From: Streptomyces marianii
GTDB lineage: Bacteria > Actinomycetota > Actinomycetes > Streptomycetales > Streptomycetaceae
Assembly: GCF_005795905.1 (NCBI RefSeq)
Contig: NZ_VAWE01000001.1
Location: 3,320,501-3,384,500, forward strand
DNA: 64,000 nucleotides
Reading direction: 5' to 3'
Part shown: positions 47,229-57,666 of the stretch, one piece after another
How positions within the stretch are numbered: position 1 is the first letter of the stretch
Layout of the letters: every line of letters starts with the position of its first letter
Position numbers and translations under genes: made by a program
Notes under the pieces: model-generated
What the model was told of the DNA's origin: nothing
The model's database searches: none
Seen by the model: the letters and a program-made list of their open reading frames with translations, nothing else

Positions 47229-48137
47229 ATGAGCCTTCACACAACCGGCGTGCCGCCGGTGGTCAAGGCGGTCATTCCGGCCGCCGGACTCGGTACCCGC
47301 TTCCTTCCCGCGACCAAGGCGACGCCGAAGGAGATGCTGCCCGTCGTGGACAAGCCCGCGATCCAGTACGTGGTCGAGGAGGCCGCCGCCGCCGGTCTGA
47401 CCGACGTACTGATGATCACCGGGCGGAACAAGCGGGCGCTCGAGGACCACTTCGACCGCGCCCACGAGCTGGAATCGCTCCTGGAGGACAAGGGAGACCT
47501 CGGGCGACTGGAACTGGTCCGCAGATCCAGTTCACTGGCCACCGTCCACTACGCGCGGCAGGGCGACCCCAAGGGCCTCGGTCACGCCGTGCTCTGCGCC
47601 GAGGCGCATGTGGGGGACAGCCCTTTCGCCGTCCTGCTCGGCGACGACCTCATCGACCCCAGGGACCCCCTGCTCGCGCGGATGGTCGAGATACGCCGGC
47701 GGCTCGGCGGGAGCGTCGTCGCGCTGATGCCCGTCCCGGAGGACCGGATCCATCTCTACGGCTCGGCCGCCGTGGTCCCCTCGGAGGCCGGGGACGACGT
47801 GCGCGTGCTCTCCGGTCTCGTCGAGAAGCCGGCGCCCGGCACAGCGCCGAGCAACCTCGCGGTCATCGGCCGCTATGTCCTCGACCCCGAGATCTTCGCC
47901 GTGCTGCGGGACACCCCCCCGGGCCGCGGCGGGGAGATCCAGCTCACCGACGCGCTGCACACCCTCGCCTCGGACGACCGCCACGGACCCGTGCACGGCG
48001 TGGTCTTCGAAGGCCGCCGGTATGACACGGGCGACCGGGGCGACTACCTGCGCGCCCAGGTGCGCCTCGCCTGTGAGCACCCCGAGCTCGGGCCGTCCTT
48101 CACCGGCTGGCTGCGGAAGTACGCCGCCGCGCTCTGA
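47229..48137 (+). CDS. galU: UTP-glucose-1-phosphate uridylyltransferase
   Basis: 302 aa. Makes UDP-glucose from UTP and glucose-1-phosphate. Nucleotide motif IPAAGLGTRFLPATKATPKEML (shortened: AGLGTRFLPATKA), then VEEAAAAGLTDVLMITG and GEIQLTDALHTL. ATG 47229 gives the usual GalU length, but no ribosome site precedes it; in-frame GTG 47217 is an alternative. Divergent from the operon whose ugd uses its product. Confidence 0.93.
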   Translation: MSLHTTGVPPVVKAVIPAAGLGTRFLPATKATPKEMLPVVDKPAIQYVVEEAAAAGLTDVLMITGRNKRALEDHFDRAHELESLLEDKGDLGRLELVRRSSSLATVHYARQGDPKGLGHAVLCAEAHVGDSPFAVLLGDDLIDPRDPLLARMVEIRRRLGGSVVALMPVPEDRIHLYGSAAVVPSEAGDDVRVLSGLVEKPAPGTAPSNLAVIGRYVLDPEIFAVLRDTPPGRGGEIQLTDALHTLASDDRHGPVHGVVFEGRRYDTGDRGDYLRAQVRLACEHPELGPSFTGWLRKYAAAL

Positions 48138-48152
48138 CCGGCCGTGACGTTC

Positions 48153-48189
48153 GGAGGGCCGGCCGTTCCCCCCGGGGTGCCGGCCCTCC
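48153..48189. terminator. Bidirectional terminator galU / truA
   Basis: Perfect 11-bp stem (48153-48163 with 48179-48189) and a 15-nt loop between convergent genes. Confidence 0.8.
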
Positions 48190-48235
48190 CTCGGCGGCAC
48201 CGGGTGGAGGTGCGCACGGCCGAGCTGCCGCAGGC

Positions 48236-49105
48236 TCAGCAGCAGCCGGCCGCCCCCGCGCCCCGGGCCGGGAGGGTGCGCCGGTTCCGCGCCTCCAGGT
48301 TCCTGGCGGCCAGCAGTTCGTCGGCGGGATAGCCGACTTCCTCCAGCGTGAGCCCGTGCGGCCGCACGACGTGGACCGCCGAGTCACGGACACCGGCGGC
48401 CAGGACCTTCGCCGGCCAGTCCGCCGGCCGGTGGCCGTCGCCGACGAACAGCATCGCGCCGACGAGCGAGCGGACCATGTTGTGGCAGAAGGCGTCGGCC
48501 TTCACGGTCGCGGTCAGGATCCCGGACGCGTCGCGCTCCCAGCGCAGTTCCTGGAGCGTCCGGATGGTGGTGGCCCCCTCGCGCTTCTTGCAGTACGCGG
48601 CGAAGTCGTGCTCCCCGAGGAGCCGTCCGGCCGCGGCGTTCATGGCGTCCAGGTCCAGCGGCCAGCCGTGCCAGAGCACATGCCCGCGCAACAGCGGGTC
48701 GACGCCCGCCGGGTGGTCGGTGACGCGGTAGGCGTAGCGGCGCCAGACCGCCGAGAAGCGCGCGTTGAAACCGGCGGGGGCCTCCTCGGCCTTCCACACC
48801 CGGACGTCGTGGGGCAGCCGGCCGGCCAGCCGCCGCAGCAGCTTCTCCCGGTGCTCGGCCCAGACATGCTGCGGCAGGTCGACGTGCGCGACCTGTCCGC
48901 GGGCGTGCACACCCGCGTCCGTGCGGCCGGCGACGGTCAGCTCGTACGTGTCCTGTGAACGGGTGACGGTACGGATCGCGTCCTCGATCTCGCCCTGGAC
49001 CGTCCGCTGCCCGCGCGTCTGCCGGGCCCAGCCCGAGAAGTCCCCGCCGTCGTAGGACAGGTCCAGCCGCACCCGTACGAAACCCGGCCTCACGTCATCG
49101 CTCAC
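48236..49105 (-). CDS. truA: tRNA pseudouridine(38-40) synthase TruA
   Basis: 289 aa. [14 protein letters not shown], then catalytic Asp in [14 protein letters not shown], then [17 protein letters not shown] 49105. The last 20 residues (about [12 protein letters not shown]) extend beyond the usual end and close with Cys-Cys. Last gene of the ribosomal super-cluster, 98 bp after rplQ. Confidence 0.95.
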   Translation of the reverse strand: MSDDVRPGFVRVRLDLSYDGGDFSGWARQTRGQRTVQGEIEDAIRTVTRSQDTYELTVAGRTDAGVHARGQVAHVDLPQHVWAEHREKLLRRLAGRLPHDVRVWKAEEAPAGFNARFSAVWRRYAYRVTDHPAGVDPLLRGHVLWHGWPLDLDAMNAAAGRLLGEHDFAAYCKKREGATTIRTLQELRWERDASGILTATVKADAFCHNMVRSLVGAMLFVGDGHRPADWPAKVLAAGVRDSAVHVVRPHGLTLEEVGYPADELLAARNLEARNRRTLPARGAGAAGCC

Positions 49106-49137
49106 GTCTCGTATGCCTCTCAGGTCCTCTCAAGGGA

Positions 49138-49173
49138 ACGGGCCCGCCCCCGGTAAGTGGGGAACGGGCCCGT
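49138..49173 (-). terminator. Hairpin between rplQ and truA
   Basis: ACGGGCCCG paired with CGGGCCCGT, plus an inner CCCC/GGGG pair, 30 bp after rplQ. Likely partial terminator before truA. Confidence 0.6.
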
Positions 49174-49203
49174 CCGTCAGCCGTAAAGCCGTCTCGGAAC
49201 GCC

Positions 49204-49713
49204 TCAGGCGCCCTTCGACTCCTCGGCCGGAGCCTCGGCGGCGGCCTCGGCCTCGGTCTCCTCGGCCTTGGCCTCGCTGGCCTTGGCCTCGTCGGCCTCC
49301 TTGACCGCGCGCTTTGCGGCGGCCTCGGCCTCGGCGACGGTGGCCTTCTTCGCGATCTCGCCCTCGACGAGCTCGATCACGGCCATCGGGGCGTTGTCAC
49401 CACGACGGTTGCCGATCTTGGTGATCCGGGTGTAGCCACCCGGACGCTCGGCGTAGCGCGGGGCGATCTCGGTGAAGAGCGTGTGGACGATGCTCTTGTC
49501 CGTGATCGTCTGCAGCACCAGGCGACGGTTGTGGATGTCGCCCTTCTTCGCCTTCGTGATCAGACGCTCCGCGACGGGGCGCAGGCGGCGGGCCTTGGCC
49601 TCGGTCGTGGTGATGCGGCCGTGCTCGAAGAGCGACTTCGCGAGGTTCGCGAGAAGCAGCTTCTCGTGCGCGGCGCTGCCGCCCAGACGGGCACCCTTGG
49701 CGGGCTTCGGCAT
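49204..49713 (-). CDS. rplQ: 50S ribosomal protein L17
   Basis: 169 aa. L17 core from [20 protein letters not shown] to about residue 120. The last 45 residues are an Ala/Glu/Lys-rich extension ([18 protein letters not shown]), seen in actinobacteria. ATG 49713 with AGGAGAAG upstream. Separated from rpoA by 200 bp of hairpin-rich DNA. Confidence 0.96.
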   Translation of the reverse strand: MPKPAKGARLGGSAAHEKLLLANLAKSLFEHGRITTTEAKARRLRPVAERLITKAKKGDIHNRRLVLQTITDKSIVHTLFTEIAPRYAERPGGYTRITKIGNRRGDNAPMAVIELVEGEIAKKATVAEAEAAAKRAVKEADEAKASEAKAEETEAEAAAEAPAEESKGA

Positions 49714-49866
49714 GGTTCTTCTCCTTGTGATCTGCACCGGCCGTGTCAGGTACCGGTGTCAGCCTGTGCGAGAGGCTCACGCCCCTCGCGCACCCCCCGG
49801 CGGTGCCGGGGACATCTGTGCCGGGCTCGCGCCCGGAGCCCGGGGCCGCGGCCCCGGAGGCAGCCC

Positions 49867-49907
49867 CCCGGCGGGGTGCGGGGCCGTACGCCCCGCACCC
49901 CGCCGGG
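49867..49907 (-). terminator. Strong hairpin directly after rpoA
   Basis: Perfect 17-bp stem (49867-49883 with 49891-49907) with a 7-nt loop, 6 bp after the rpoA stop. A second palindrome (CCGGGGCCGCGGCCCCGG) lies about 10 bp further on. Either a terminator with partial read-through or an mRNA 3' stabiliser. Confidence 0.75.
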
Positions 49908-49913
49908 AGGTGC

Positions 49914-50936
49914 TCAGTACTGCTCGGTCTCGACGAAACCGGCGTCCGCGTCGTCGTCCGCGCCGAAGGCGTCGGCGGCGGCGGTCGGGTCGAATCCGGG
50001 CGGGCTGTCCTTGAGGGCCAGACCCATGCCGGCCAGCTTCGCCTTGACCTCGTCGATCGACTTCGCACCGAAGTTGCGGATGTCGAGGAGGTCAGCCTCG
50101 GAGCGGGCGACGAGCTCACCCACGGAGTGGATGCCCTCGCGCTTGAGGCAGTTGTAGGAGCGGACCGTGAGCTCCAGCTCCTCGATCGGCAGCGCCAGAT
50201 CGGCGGCCAGGGCGGCGTCCGTCGGGGACGGGCCCATGTCGATGCCCTCGGCGTCGATGTTGAGCTCGCGCGCCAGACCGAACAGCTCGACCAGGGTCTT
50301 GCCGGCCGACGCCATGGCGTCGCGCGGGCGCATGGCCTGCTTGGTCTCGACGTCGACGATCAGCTTGTCGAAGTCGGTGCGCTGCTCGACACGGGTCGCC
50401 TCGACCTTGTACGTGACCTTGAGCACCGGGGAGTAGATGGAGTCGACCGGGATACGGCCGATCTCCTGGCCCACCTGCTTGTTCTGCACGGCGGAGACGT
50501 AGCCGCGACCGCGCTCGACGGTCAGCTCCATCTCCAGCTTGCCCTTGCCGTTCAGCGTGGCCAGGACCAGGTCGGGGTTGTGGACCTCGACACCGGCCGG
50601 GGGCGCGATGTCGGCGGCGGTGACCAGACCCGGGCCCTGCTTGCGCAGGTACATCACGACCGGCTCGTCGTGCTCCGAGGAGACGACCAGCTGCTTGATG
50701 TTCAGGATGAGGTCGGTGACGTCCTCCTTGACGCCGGGCACGGTGGTGAACTCGTGCAGGACGCCGTCGATCCGGATGGACGTGACGGCCGCGCCCGGGA
50801 TCGAGGAGAGGAGCGTACGGCGGAGGGAGTTGCCGAGGGTGTAGCCGAAGCCCGGCTCCAGCGGCTCGATCACGAACCGGGAGCGGTACTCGTCGACGAC
50901 CTCTTCGGTCAGCGAGGGACGCTGAGCGATCAGCAT
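49914..50936 (-). CDS. rpoA: RNA polymerase alpha subunit
   Basis: 340 aa. N-terminal assembly domain ([20 protein letters not shown]) and C-terminal DNA-binding domain from about 250 ([40 protein letters not shown]). Acidic tail ends in VETEQY. Last but one gene of the alpha operon. Confidence 0.98.
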   Translation of the reverse strand: MLIAQRPSLTEEVVDEYRSRFVIEPLEPGFGYTLGNSLRRTLLSSIPGAAVTSIRIDGVLHEFTTVPGVKEDVTDLILNIKQLVVSSEHDEPVVMYLRKQGPGLVTAADIAPPAGVEVHNPDLVLATLNGKGKLEMELTVERGRGYVSAVQNKQVGQEIGRIPVDSIYSPVLKVTYKVEATRVEQRTDFDKLIVDVETKQAMRPRDAMASAGKTLVELFGLARELNIDAEGIDMGPSPTDAALAADLALPIEELELTVRSYNCLKREGIHSVGELVARSEADLLDIRNFGAKSIDEVKAKLAGMGLALKDSPPGFDPTAAADAFGADDDADAGFVETEQY

Positions 50937-51134
50937 GTCTGTGATCCTTCAGTCATGGGCGCCCGCTATTTGACGCCCGACTCGACCGGGCCGAGACCCG
51001 GCTGTCGAAAATACTGCGTACTGCAAGGGTACGGGCGGCACGTCCCACGAGGGGCCGTACCGCCCGAAGCCTCGGACCGGGTGTGACGTGTCGGACACGC
51101 CGGCACCCGGAGTCAGCCGTGCAGCGGCGACGCG

Positions 51135-51539
51135 TCAGACGCGGCGGCGCTTGGGGGGACGGCAGCCGTTGTGCGGCGTCGGGGTGACGTCCTGGATGGA
51201 GCCGACCTCGAGACCGGTGGCCTGGAGGGAACGGATCGCGGTCTCACGGCCGGAGCCCGGACCCTTGACGAAGACGTCGACCTTGCGCATGCCGTGCTCC
51301 TGCGCGCGGCGGGCGGCCGACTCGGCGGCCATCTGCGCGGCGAAGGGGGTGGACTTGCGCGAGCCCTTGAAGCCGACGTGGCCGGCGGAGGCCCAGGAGA
51401 TCACGTTGCCGCTGGGGTCCGTGATCGAGACGATCGTGTTGTTGAACGTGCTCTTGATGTGCGCGTGGCCGTGAGCGACGTTCTTCTTTTCCTTGCGGCG
51501 CACCTTCTTGACGGCGCCCTGGCGTCCCTTGGGGGGCAT
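51135..51539 (-). CDS. rpsK: 30S ribosomal protein S11
   Basis: 134 aa. [20 protein letters not shown] and [20 protein letters not shown] are canonical; ends PPKRRRV. A 198-bp gap with an imperfect stem-loop (about 51026-51067) separates it from rpoA. Confidence 0.98.
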   Translation of the reverse strand: MPPKGRQGAVKKVRRKEKKNVAHGHAHIKSTFNNTIVSITDPSGNVISWASAGHVGFKGSRKSTPFAAQMAAESAARRAQEHGMRKVDVFVKGPGSGRETAIRSLQATGLEVGSIQDVTPTPHNGCRPPKRRRV

Positions 51540-51604
51540 GTATTTCTCCCGTGGAGGTGGTCGGTCCTACAGCGAAGACCGCTGGTAGAGCGTCCTGCTG
51601 AGGA

Positions 51605-51985
51605 CTACTTCTTGCCCGGCTTCTTCTTGCCGGCGATGGCGCGACGCGGGCCCTTGCGGGTCCGGGCGTTCGTGCTGGTGCGCTGGCCGTGGACCGGCAG
51701 ACCGCGGCGGTGGCGCAGACCCTGGTAGCAGCCGATCTCGACCTTGCGGCGGATGTCGGCCTGGATCTCGCGACGGAGGTCACCCTCGGTCTTGAGGTTG
51801 GCGTCCACGTACTCGCGGATCTTGACGAGGTCCTCTTCGGCCAGGTCACGAACGCGGGTGTTCGGGTTCACACCGGTCGCGGCGAGGGTCTCCTGCGCCA
51901 GGGTGCGGCCGATGCCGAAGACGTAGGTGAGTGCGACCTCCACGCGCTTGTCGCGCGGGATGTCAACACCGGAAACGCGTGCCAT
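51605..51985 (-). CDS. rpsM: 30S ribosomal protein S13
   Basis: 126 aa. [20 protein letters not shown] and [20 protein letters not shown] are canonical, with a Lys-rich end (KKKPGKK). ATG 51985 with AGGAG upstream. Confidence 0.98.
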   Translation of the reverse strand: MARVSGVDIPRDKRVEVALTYVFGIGRTLAQETLAATGVNPNTRVRDLAEEDLVKIREYVDANLKTEGDLRREIQADIRRKVEIGCYQGLRHRRGLPVHGQRTSTNARTRKGPRRAIAGKKKPGKK

Positions 51986-52181
51986 TCAATGGCTCCTGTG
52001 GTGTTCGGGGGTCTGCAGCAGAGCCGTCCCGGGCCGCCGACCCCTCCTGAAAGAGAGGTGGTACGTCCCGGTCCCCGGCCCCCGCCGGAGGTGCCGCCGG
52101 TCCTTGCGGACTGGGCGGGCCCTGCTGGTGAACGTGTTGCTCGCGTCGCGCGAAGATCTGCGAAGTGCAGGTCGGCGTGCG

Positions 52182-52295
52182 TCAGCCCTGGCGCTGCTTG
52201 TGGCGCAGGTTGTCGCAGATGACCATGACCCGGCCGTGGCGGCGGATCACCTTGCACTTGTCGCAGATCTTCTTGACGCTCGGCTTGACCTTCAT
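52182..52295 (-). CDS. rpmJ: 50S ribosomal protein L36
   Basis: 37 aa ([20 protein letters not shown]...), zinc-binding C+ form with Cys11, Cys14, Cys27 and His32. Under zinc starvation Streptomyces switch to Cys-free paralogues elsewhere in the genome. Confidence 0.96.
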   Translation of the reverse strand: MKVKPSVKKICDKCKVIRRHGRVMVICDNLRHKQRQG

Positions 52296-52353
52296 GGGAT
52301 GTGAGGTTCTCCGGGTCAGTGCCAGCACCCCTCGGGAGAGGTGAGGGCAAGAT

Positions 52354-52575
52354 CTACTTGTAGCGGTAGACGATCCGCCCACGCGTCAGGTCGTACGGAG
52401 AGAGCTCCACGACGACCCGGTCGTCCGGAAGGATTCGGATGTAGTGCATCCGCATCTTGCCGGAGATGTGCGCGAGGACCTTGTGACCGTTCTGGAGCTC
52501 TACCTTGAACATGGCGTTCGGCAGGGACTCGATCACGGTGCCCTCGATCTCGATGGCACCTTGCTTCTTGGCCAC
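52354..52575 (-). CDS. infA: Translation initiation factor IF-1
   Basis: 73 aa OB-fold protein of the 30S A site. GTG 52575 ([19 protein letters not shown]); ends RGRIVYRYK. Head of the infA-rpmJ-rpsM-rpsK-rpoA-rplQ alpha-type cluster; a hairpin separates it from map. Confidence 0.97.
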   Translation of the reverse strand: MAKKQGAIEIEGTVIESLPNAMFKVELQNGHKVLAHISGKMRMHYIRILPDDRVVVELSPYDLTRGRIVYRYK

Positions 52576-52734
52576 GCTTCGCCCTTCGAATCGGCTACCT
52601 TGATCGGCTCTTGTCGCCCTTCGACCGCAAGCGGGCATACGGGTACACGCGAACCGACGCATCAGTCTACGTCAGGCCCCTGGAAAAGACGAATCCGAGG
52701 AGTTTGCCCAAGGTGGGAGATCCTTAAGCAGAAC

Positions 52735-52763
52735 CGGGGCGGCCGGGAATCCCCTCCGCCCCG
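52735..52763 (-). terminator. Hairpin after map
   Basis: CGGGGCGG paired with CCGCCCCG, 13-nt loop, 30 bp beyond the map stop. Confidence 0.6.
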
Positions 52764-52792
52764 TCCATGGCTCGGGTGCACCCGGGCCCGGG

Positions 52793-53629
52793 TCAGGCCA
52801 GGGGGTCCGGAGCAGCCGTGACGCCCAGCTCCGCCAGCTTCGCCCGGCCGCCGTCGACGGCCGTCAGCACCAGCGGACCCTCCTCGGTCAGCGCCACCGA
52901 GTGCTCCCAGTGCGAGGACCAGGTGCCGTCCGTGGTGATCACGGTCCAGTCGTCGGAGAGCACCTCGGTGTGCGGGGTGCCGAGCGACACCATCGGCTCG
53001 ATCGCCAGGCAGAAGCCGGGGACGAGCTTCGGGCCCTTGCCGCGCTTGCGGCTGACGTAGTTCAGCAGATGCGGGTCCATGTGCATCTCGGTGCCGATGC
53101 CGTGGCCGCCGTAGTCCTCGATGATCCCGTAACGGCCGCCGCCCGGCTTCGGCTGACGGCGGATGTAGGTCTCGATCGCACGGGACACGTCGACCAGCCG
53201 GTTGCCGCTCTTCATGGCGGCGATACCGGCCCACATGGACTCCTCGGTCACCCGGGACAGCTCGACGAGCTCCGGAGCGTGACCGCCGCCCACGAACGCC
53301 GTGAACGCCGCGTCGCCGTGCCAGCCGTCGACGATCGCGCCGGCGTCGACGGAGATGATGTCGCCGTCCTTGAGGACCGTCTTGCCGTCCGGGATGCCGT
53401 GGACGACGACCTCGTTCACCGAGGTGCAGATGGTGGCGGGGAAACCGCCGTACCCGAGGAAGTTCGACTTCGCCCCGTGGTCGGCGATCACCTTGCGGGC
53501 GACGTCGTCCAGGTCCTTCGTCGTGGCGCCGGGGACCGCCGCTTCACGGGTCGCCGCGTGGATGGCGGCGACGACCAGTCCCGCCTCACGCATCTTCGCG
53601 ATCTGCTCGGGGGTCTTGATCTGCACCAT
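52793..53629 (-). CDS. map: Type I methionine aminopeptidase
   Basis: 278 aa. Removes initiator Met. Metal ligands are visible in SVDAGAIVDGWHGDAAFT (two Asp), GHGIGTEMH (His) and the following Glu residues near AIEPMVSLG and the C-terminus. ATG 53629. No N-terminal SH3-type zinc extension. 132 bp after adk, with a strong hairpin between. Confidence 0.96.
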   Translation of the reverse strand: MVQIKTPEQIAKMREAGLVVAAIHAATREAAVPGATTKDLDDVARKVIADHGAKSNFLGYGGFPATICTSVNEVVVHGIPDGKTVLKDGDIISVDAGAIVDGWHGDAAFTAFVGGGHAPELVELSRVTEESMWAGIAAMKSGNRLVDVSRAIETYIRRQPKPGGGRYGIIEDYGGHGIGTEMHMDPHLLNYVSRKRGKGPKLVPGFCLAIEPMVSLGTPHTEVLSDDWTVITTDGTWSSHWEHSVALTEEGPLVLTAVDGGRAKLAELGVTAAPDPLA

Positions 53630-53688
53630 GAGGGCCGGCGCCTTTCAGAGTCGGAGAGTGGTTCGGCGGAATGCCTGGGTAATCAACG

Positions 53689-53725
53689 ATACGGCCGCGG
53701 CGTCCTGGGGACACCGCGGCCGTAT
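53689..53725 (-). terminator. Hairpin between adk and map
   Basis: Perfect 12-bp stem (53689-53700 with 53714-53725); the loop can itself pair GTCC with GGAC. 37 bp after the adk stop. Confidence 0.8.
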
Positions 53726-53761
53726 GCGATCCGGTCGGAGGATACGCCTGGGGTACGACGT

Positions 53762-54427
53762 TCAGGCCTGGGCGGCCCGGTCCTTCTGCAGCGCCTCCAT
53801 CGCGCGCTCGGTCACCTCGTCGACCTTGCCGAGCGCGGAGATGGTGACCAGCAGGCCCTGGGCCCGGTAGTGGTCGATGATCGGCTCGGTCTGCGTGTGG
53901 TAGACCTCGAGCCGCTTGCGCACGGTCTCCTCGGAGTCGTCGTCGCGCTGGTACAGCTCTCCGCCGCAGACGTCGCAGACGCCCTCGGTCTTCGGGGCGC
54001 TGTAGGTGATGTGGAAGACGTGCGCGCTGTCGTTCCGGCAGATGCGGCGGCCCGCGATCCGCTTGACGACCTCGTCCTCGGGCACCTCCAGGTCCAGGAC
54101 GGCGTCCAGCTTCACGCCGTCCGACGCCAGCGCCGCGTCGAGGGCCTCGGCCTGCGACACGTTCCGCGGGAAGCCGTCCAGCAGGAAGCCGTTCTGGGCG
54201 TCCGCCTGGGCCATCCGGTCCCGCGCCATCCCGATGGTGACCTCGTCCGGCACCAGGTTGCCGGCGTCCATGTACGCCTTGGCCTGCTTGCCCAGGTCCG
54301 TGCCCTTGCTGATGTTGGCCCGGAAGAGGTCGCCCGTGGAGATGTGCGGGATCGACAGGTTCTTGGCGAGGAACGCGGCCTGCGTTCCCTTGCCGGCACC
54401 GGGCGGTCCGACGAGGACGATTCGCAT
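53762..54427 (-). CDS. adk: Adenylate kinase
   Basis: 221 aa. P-loop [10 protein letters not shown] at 7-16, [13 protein letters not shown], and a long LID with metal-site residues ICRND and VCDVCGG; the first knuckle is C-x2-D where many Gram-positive enzymes have C-x2-C. ATG 54427 overlaps the secY stop by one base (TGATG). Confidence 0.97.
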   Translation of the reverse strand: MRIVLVGPPGAGKGTQAAFLAKNLSIPHISTGDLFRANISKGTDLGKQAKAYMDAGNLVPDEVTIGMARDRMAQADAQNGFLLDGFPRNVSQAEALDAALASDGVKLDAVLDLEVPEDEVVKRIAGRRICRNDSAHVFHITYSAPKTEGVCDVCGGELYQRDDDSEETVRKRLEVYHTQTEPIIDHYRAQGLLVTISALGKVDEVTERAMEALQKDRAAQA

Positions 54428-55746
54428 CAGCGGAGGAACCCTTCGTAGTTGCGCTGCTGGAGCTGGCTCTCGATCTGCTTCACGGTCTCCAGACCGACAC
54501 CCACGATGATGAGGATGCTGGTGCCACCGAACGGGAAGTTCTGGTTCGCACCACCGAAGCCGGCCAACGCCATCGTCGGCACGAGAGCGATCAGACCCAG
54601 ATACAGCGAGCCCGGCCAGGTGATCCGGTTGAGCACGTAGCTCAGGTACTCGGCGGTAGGTCGACCAGCCCGGATACCCGGGATGAAGCCACCATACTTC
54701 TTCATGTTGTCCGCGACTTCCTCGGGGTTGAACGAGATCGCCACGTAGAAGAAGGCGAAGAACACGATCAGAAGGAAGTACGTCGCGATGTAGTACGGGT
54801 GGTCGCCCTTGACGAAGTGGGCTTCGATCCAGGTCTTCCATCCGGCGTTCGAGCTCGAGAACTGCGCGATCAGCGCCGGGATGTAGAGCAGCGACGACGC
54901 GAAGATGACGGGAATCACACCCGCCTGGTTCACCTTGAGCGGGATGTATGTGGACGTACCGCCGTACGACCTGCGGCCGATCATGCGCTTCGCGTACTGG
55001 ACCGGGATGCGGCGCTGGGCCTGCTCGACGAAGACGACGAGGGCCACCATCACGAAGCCGATCAGGATGACCGTGCCGAACTCGATCCAGCCCTTGGCGA
55101 GCTTGCCGCTCTCCTTGATGGCCCACAGCGCGCCGGGGAAGCCGGCGGCGATGGAGATGAACATCAGGATGGACATGCCATTGCCGATGCCGCGGTCCGT
55201 GATGAGCTCACCGAGCCACATGACCACGGCCGTACCGGCGGTCATGGTGATCACCATGGTGGCGGTCACGAAGATCGACTGGTCGGGGACGATCTCGTTG
55301 GCCACCTGACAGCCGGAGAACAGCGCACCGCTGCGGGCCGTGGCCACCAGGCCGGTGCCCTGCAGCACGGCCAGCGCGACCGTGAGGTAACGCGTGTACT
55401 GCGTGATCTTCGCGGTGCCGGACTGACCCTCCTTCTTGAGGGCCTCCAGACGCGGGATCACCACGGTCAGCAGTTGCAGGATGATGCTCGCCGTGATGTA
55501 CGGCATGATGCCGAGCGCGAAGATCGTGATCTGCAGCAGCGCGCCGCCGCTGAACATGTTGACGAGGCCGAAGAGGCTGCTGTTGTTCTTCGAGGCCTGG
55601 TCCACACAGATCTGGACGTTCTCATAGCTGACGCCGGGCACCGGGATGTGTGCGCCGAGCCGGTACAGCACGATGATGCCGAGCGTGAAGAGCAGCTTCT
55701 TGCGCAGGTCGGGCGTCTTGAACGCCCGGGCGAACGCGGTGAGCAC
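54427..55746 (-). CDS. secY: Protein translocase subunit SecY
   Basis: 439 aa, ten membrane helices forming the export channel. [16 protein letters not shown], then [12 protein letters not shown], then [19 protein letters not shown] are canonical. GTG 55746 with AGGAGG upstream is preferred; the open frame above it is not SecY-like. Starts a secY-adk-map unit. Confidence 0.97.
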   Translation of the reverse strand: MLTAFARAFKTPDLRKKLLFTLGIIVLYRLGAHIPVPGVSYENVQICVDQASKNNSSLFGLVNMFSGGALLQITIFALGIMPYITASIILQLLTVVIPRLEALKKEGQSGTAKITQYTRYLTVALAVLQGTGLVATARSGALFSGCQVANEIVPDQSIFVTATMVITMTAGTAVVMWLGELITDRGIGNGMSILMFISIAAGFPGALWAIKESGKLAKGWIEFGTVILIGFVMVALVVFVEQAQRRIPVQYAKRMIGRRSYGGTSTYIPLKVNQAGVIPVIFASSLLYIPALIAQFSSSNAGWKTWIEAHFVKGDHPYYIATYFLLIVFFAFFYVAISFNPEEVADNMKKYGGFIPGIRAGRPTAEYLSYVLNRITWPGSLYLGLIALVPTMALAGFGGANQNFPFGGTSILIIVGVGLETVKQIESQLQQRNYEGFLR

Positions 55747-55929
55747 GGTGCCTCCTGCGACCCCCGCGCAAAGCGTCAGAGGTGACGGTCTTGAGGTTCG
55801 ACGAATTCGTATGAGACAAGAACCGCTCCGGGGGCCGGGTGGGCCTCCGTCACGGCGTGGGGGTCGCCCCCCGGGGATAACAGCAACAACGCACGCCACC
55901 TTACCGGCGAGTGTGCCCCCTTGGAACGA

Positions 55930-55968
55930 CCAACCGGGGATGCCCCGTTTGAGAGCATCCCCGGTTGG
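55930..55968 (-). terminator. Terminator between rplO and secY
   Basis: Perfect 14-bp stem (55930-55943 with 55955-55968), 11-nt loop, 22 bp after rplO. It separates the spc ribosomal genes from secY-adk-map. Confidence 0.85.
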
Positions 55969-55989
55969 TGTTCAGGCCATCGGCTCGTC

Positions 55990-56445
55990 TCAGACGAGCT
56001 CGGTGACGGTGCCGCCGGCGGCGGTGATCTTCTCCTTGGCGGAGCCGGAGACGGCGTCGACCGTCACCTGCAGCGCCACGGAGACCTCGCCCTGGCCGAG
56101 CACCTTGACGAGCTGGTTCTTGCGAACCGCGCCCTTGGCGACCAGGTCGGCGACCGTGACCTCGCCACCCTCGGGGTAGAGGGCGGCGAGCTTGTCCAGG
56201 TTCACGACCTGGTACTCGGTCTTGAACGGGTTCTTGAAGCCCTTCAGCTTCGGGAGGCGCATGTGGAGCGGCATCTGGCCACCCTCGAAGCGCTCCGGAA
56301 CCTGGTAGCGGGCCTTCGTGCCCTTGGTACCACGACCGGCCGTCTTACCCTTCGACGCCTCACCACGACCGACACGGGTCTTGGCGGTCTTGGCGCCGGG
56401 GGCGGGACGGAGGTTGTGGATCTTCAGCGGGTTCTGCTCCGCCAT
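55990..56445 (-). CDS. rplO: 50S ribosomal protein L15
   Basis: 151 aa. Starts [40 protein letters not shown] is the Gly/Lys-rich N-terminal arm. 2 bp after rpmD. Confidence 0.97.
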   Translation of the reverse strand: MAEQNPLKIHNLRPAPGAKTAKTRVGRGEASKGKTAGRGTKGTKARYQVPERFEGGQMPLHMRLPKLKGFKNPFKTEYQVVNLDKLAALYPEGGEVTVADLVAKGAVRKNQLVKVLGQGEVSVALQVTVDAVSGSAKEKITAAGGTVTELV

Positions 56446-56447
56446 GA

Positions 56448-56630
56448 TCAGTCGACCTCCTCGACCGTCACGAGGTGGCGGACGGTGTGCACCATTCCGC
56501 GGAACTCGGGGCGGTCCTCCTTGACGACCACGTCGTTGACCCTCTTCAGGCCAAGCGAACGCAGGGTGTCACGGTGGTTCTGCTTGCTGCCGATGTACGA
56601 CTTCGTCTGCGTGATCTTGAGGCGGGCCAT
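56448..56630 (-). CDS. rpmD: 50S ribosomal protein L30
   Basis: 60 aa, usual length. [20 protein letters not shown] and [11 protein letters not shown] are family motifs. The ATG overlaps the rpsE stop (TGATG). Confidence 0.96.
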   Translation of the reverse strand: MARLKITQTKSYIGSKQNHRDTLRSLGLKRVNDVVVKEDRPEFRGMVHTVRHLVTVEEVD

Positions 56631-57241
56631 CACGCACCCGCTCCCGCACCGGCGCGCGCACGAAGCAGAGCCGCGGGGGCGACGTCCTCGAGCGGCAGAC
56701 CGCGGCGGGCCGCGATCTCCTCGGGACGCTGCAGACCCTTCAGGGCCTCCACCGTCGCGTGCACGATGTTGATCGCGTTGGACGAGCCGAGCGACTTCGA
56801 CAGGATGTCGTGAACGCCGGCGCACTCGAGCACGGCACGCACCGGGCCACCGGCGATAACACCGGTACCGGGGGAAGCAGGCTTGAGCAGGACGACGCCC
56901 GCCGCCTTCTCGCCCGTGATCGGGTGCGGGATGGTGCCCTGGATACGCGGGACCTTGAAGAAGTGCTTCTTGGCCTCCTCAACGCCCTTGGCGATGGCGG
57001 CCGGCACCTCCTTGGCCTTGCCGTAACCGACACCCACGGTGCCGTCACCGTCGCCCACCACGACCAGCGCGGTGAAGCTGAAGCGACGACCACCCTTCAC
57101 AACCTTGGCGACGCGGTTGATCGCGACGACGCGCTCAACGTACGCGGTCTTCTCGGCGGCAGCAGCGCCGCCGTCACGGCCCTTCCGGTCCCGCCGCTCG
57201 CCGCCACCGGCACCGCTGCCGCGGCGCTGGGGTCCAGCCAT
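56630..57241 (-). CDS. rpsE: 30S ribosomal protein S5
   Basis: 203 aa. A basic Gly/Arg-rich N-terminal extension of about 30 residues precedes the S5 double-stranded RNA-binding fold ([20 protein letters not shown]); [15 protein letters not shown] is canonical. Confidence 0.97.
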   Translation of the reverse strand: MAGPQRRGSGAGGGERRDRKGRDGGAAAAEKTAYVERVVAINRVAKVVKGGRRFSFTALVVVGDGDGTVGVGYGKAKEVPAAIAKGVEEAKKHFFKVPRIQGTIPHPITGEKAAGVVLLKPASPGTGVIAGGPVRAVLECAGVHDILSKSLGSSNAINIVHATVEALKGLQRPEEIAARRGLPLEDVAPAALLRARAGAGAGA

Positions 57242-57279
57242 TGGATTTACCTCTCTCTTTTCCGCTAGCTACGAACGGC

Positions 57280-57663
57280 TCAGAACTTCAGGCCGGCTTC
57301 GCGGGCGGCGTCGGCCAGGGCGGCGATGCGCCCGGCGTACTGGTTGCCGCCACGGTCGAACACGACAGCCTCGACGCCGGCGGCCTTCGCACGCTCGGCC
57401 ACGAGCTGGCCGACCTGCTTCGCCTTCGCCGACTTGTCGCCCTCGCCGCCGCGGATGGAAGCGTCCAGGGTGGACGCCGACGCCACGGTGTGGCCCTTGA
57501 GGTCGTCGATGACCTGAGCGGTGATACCGCGGTTGGACCGGGTGACGACCAGACGCGGACGGTCCGCCGTACCCGAGATCTTCTTGCGGATGCGGATGTG
57601 GCGACGCTTCAGGGAAGCGCCCTTGTAGGCCTTGCCCTTGGCAATCTTCACGCCGTATGCCAT
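57280..57663 (-). CDS. rplR: 50S ribosomal protein L18
   Basis: 127 aa 5S rRNA-binding protein. [19 protein letters not shown] and [20 protein letters not shown] are canonical. Ends 38 bp before rpsE. Confidence 0.97.
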   Translation of the reverse strand: MAYGVKIAKGKAYKGASLKRRHIRIRKKISGTADRPRLVVTRSNRGITAQVIDDLKGHTVASASTLDASIRGGEGDKSAKAKQVGQLVAERAKAAGVEAVVFDRGGNQYAGRIAALADAAREAGLKF

Positions 57664-57666
57664 GGC

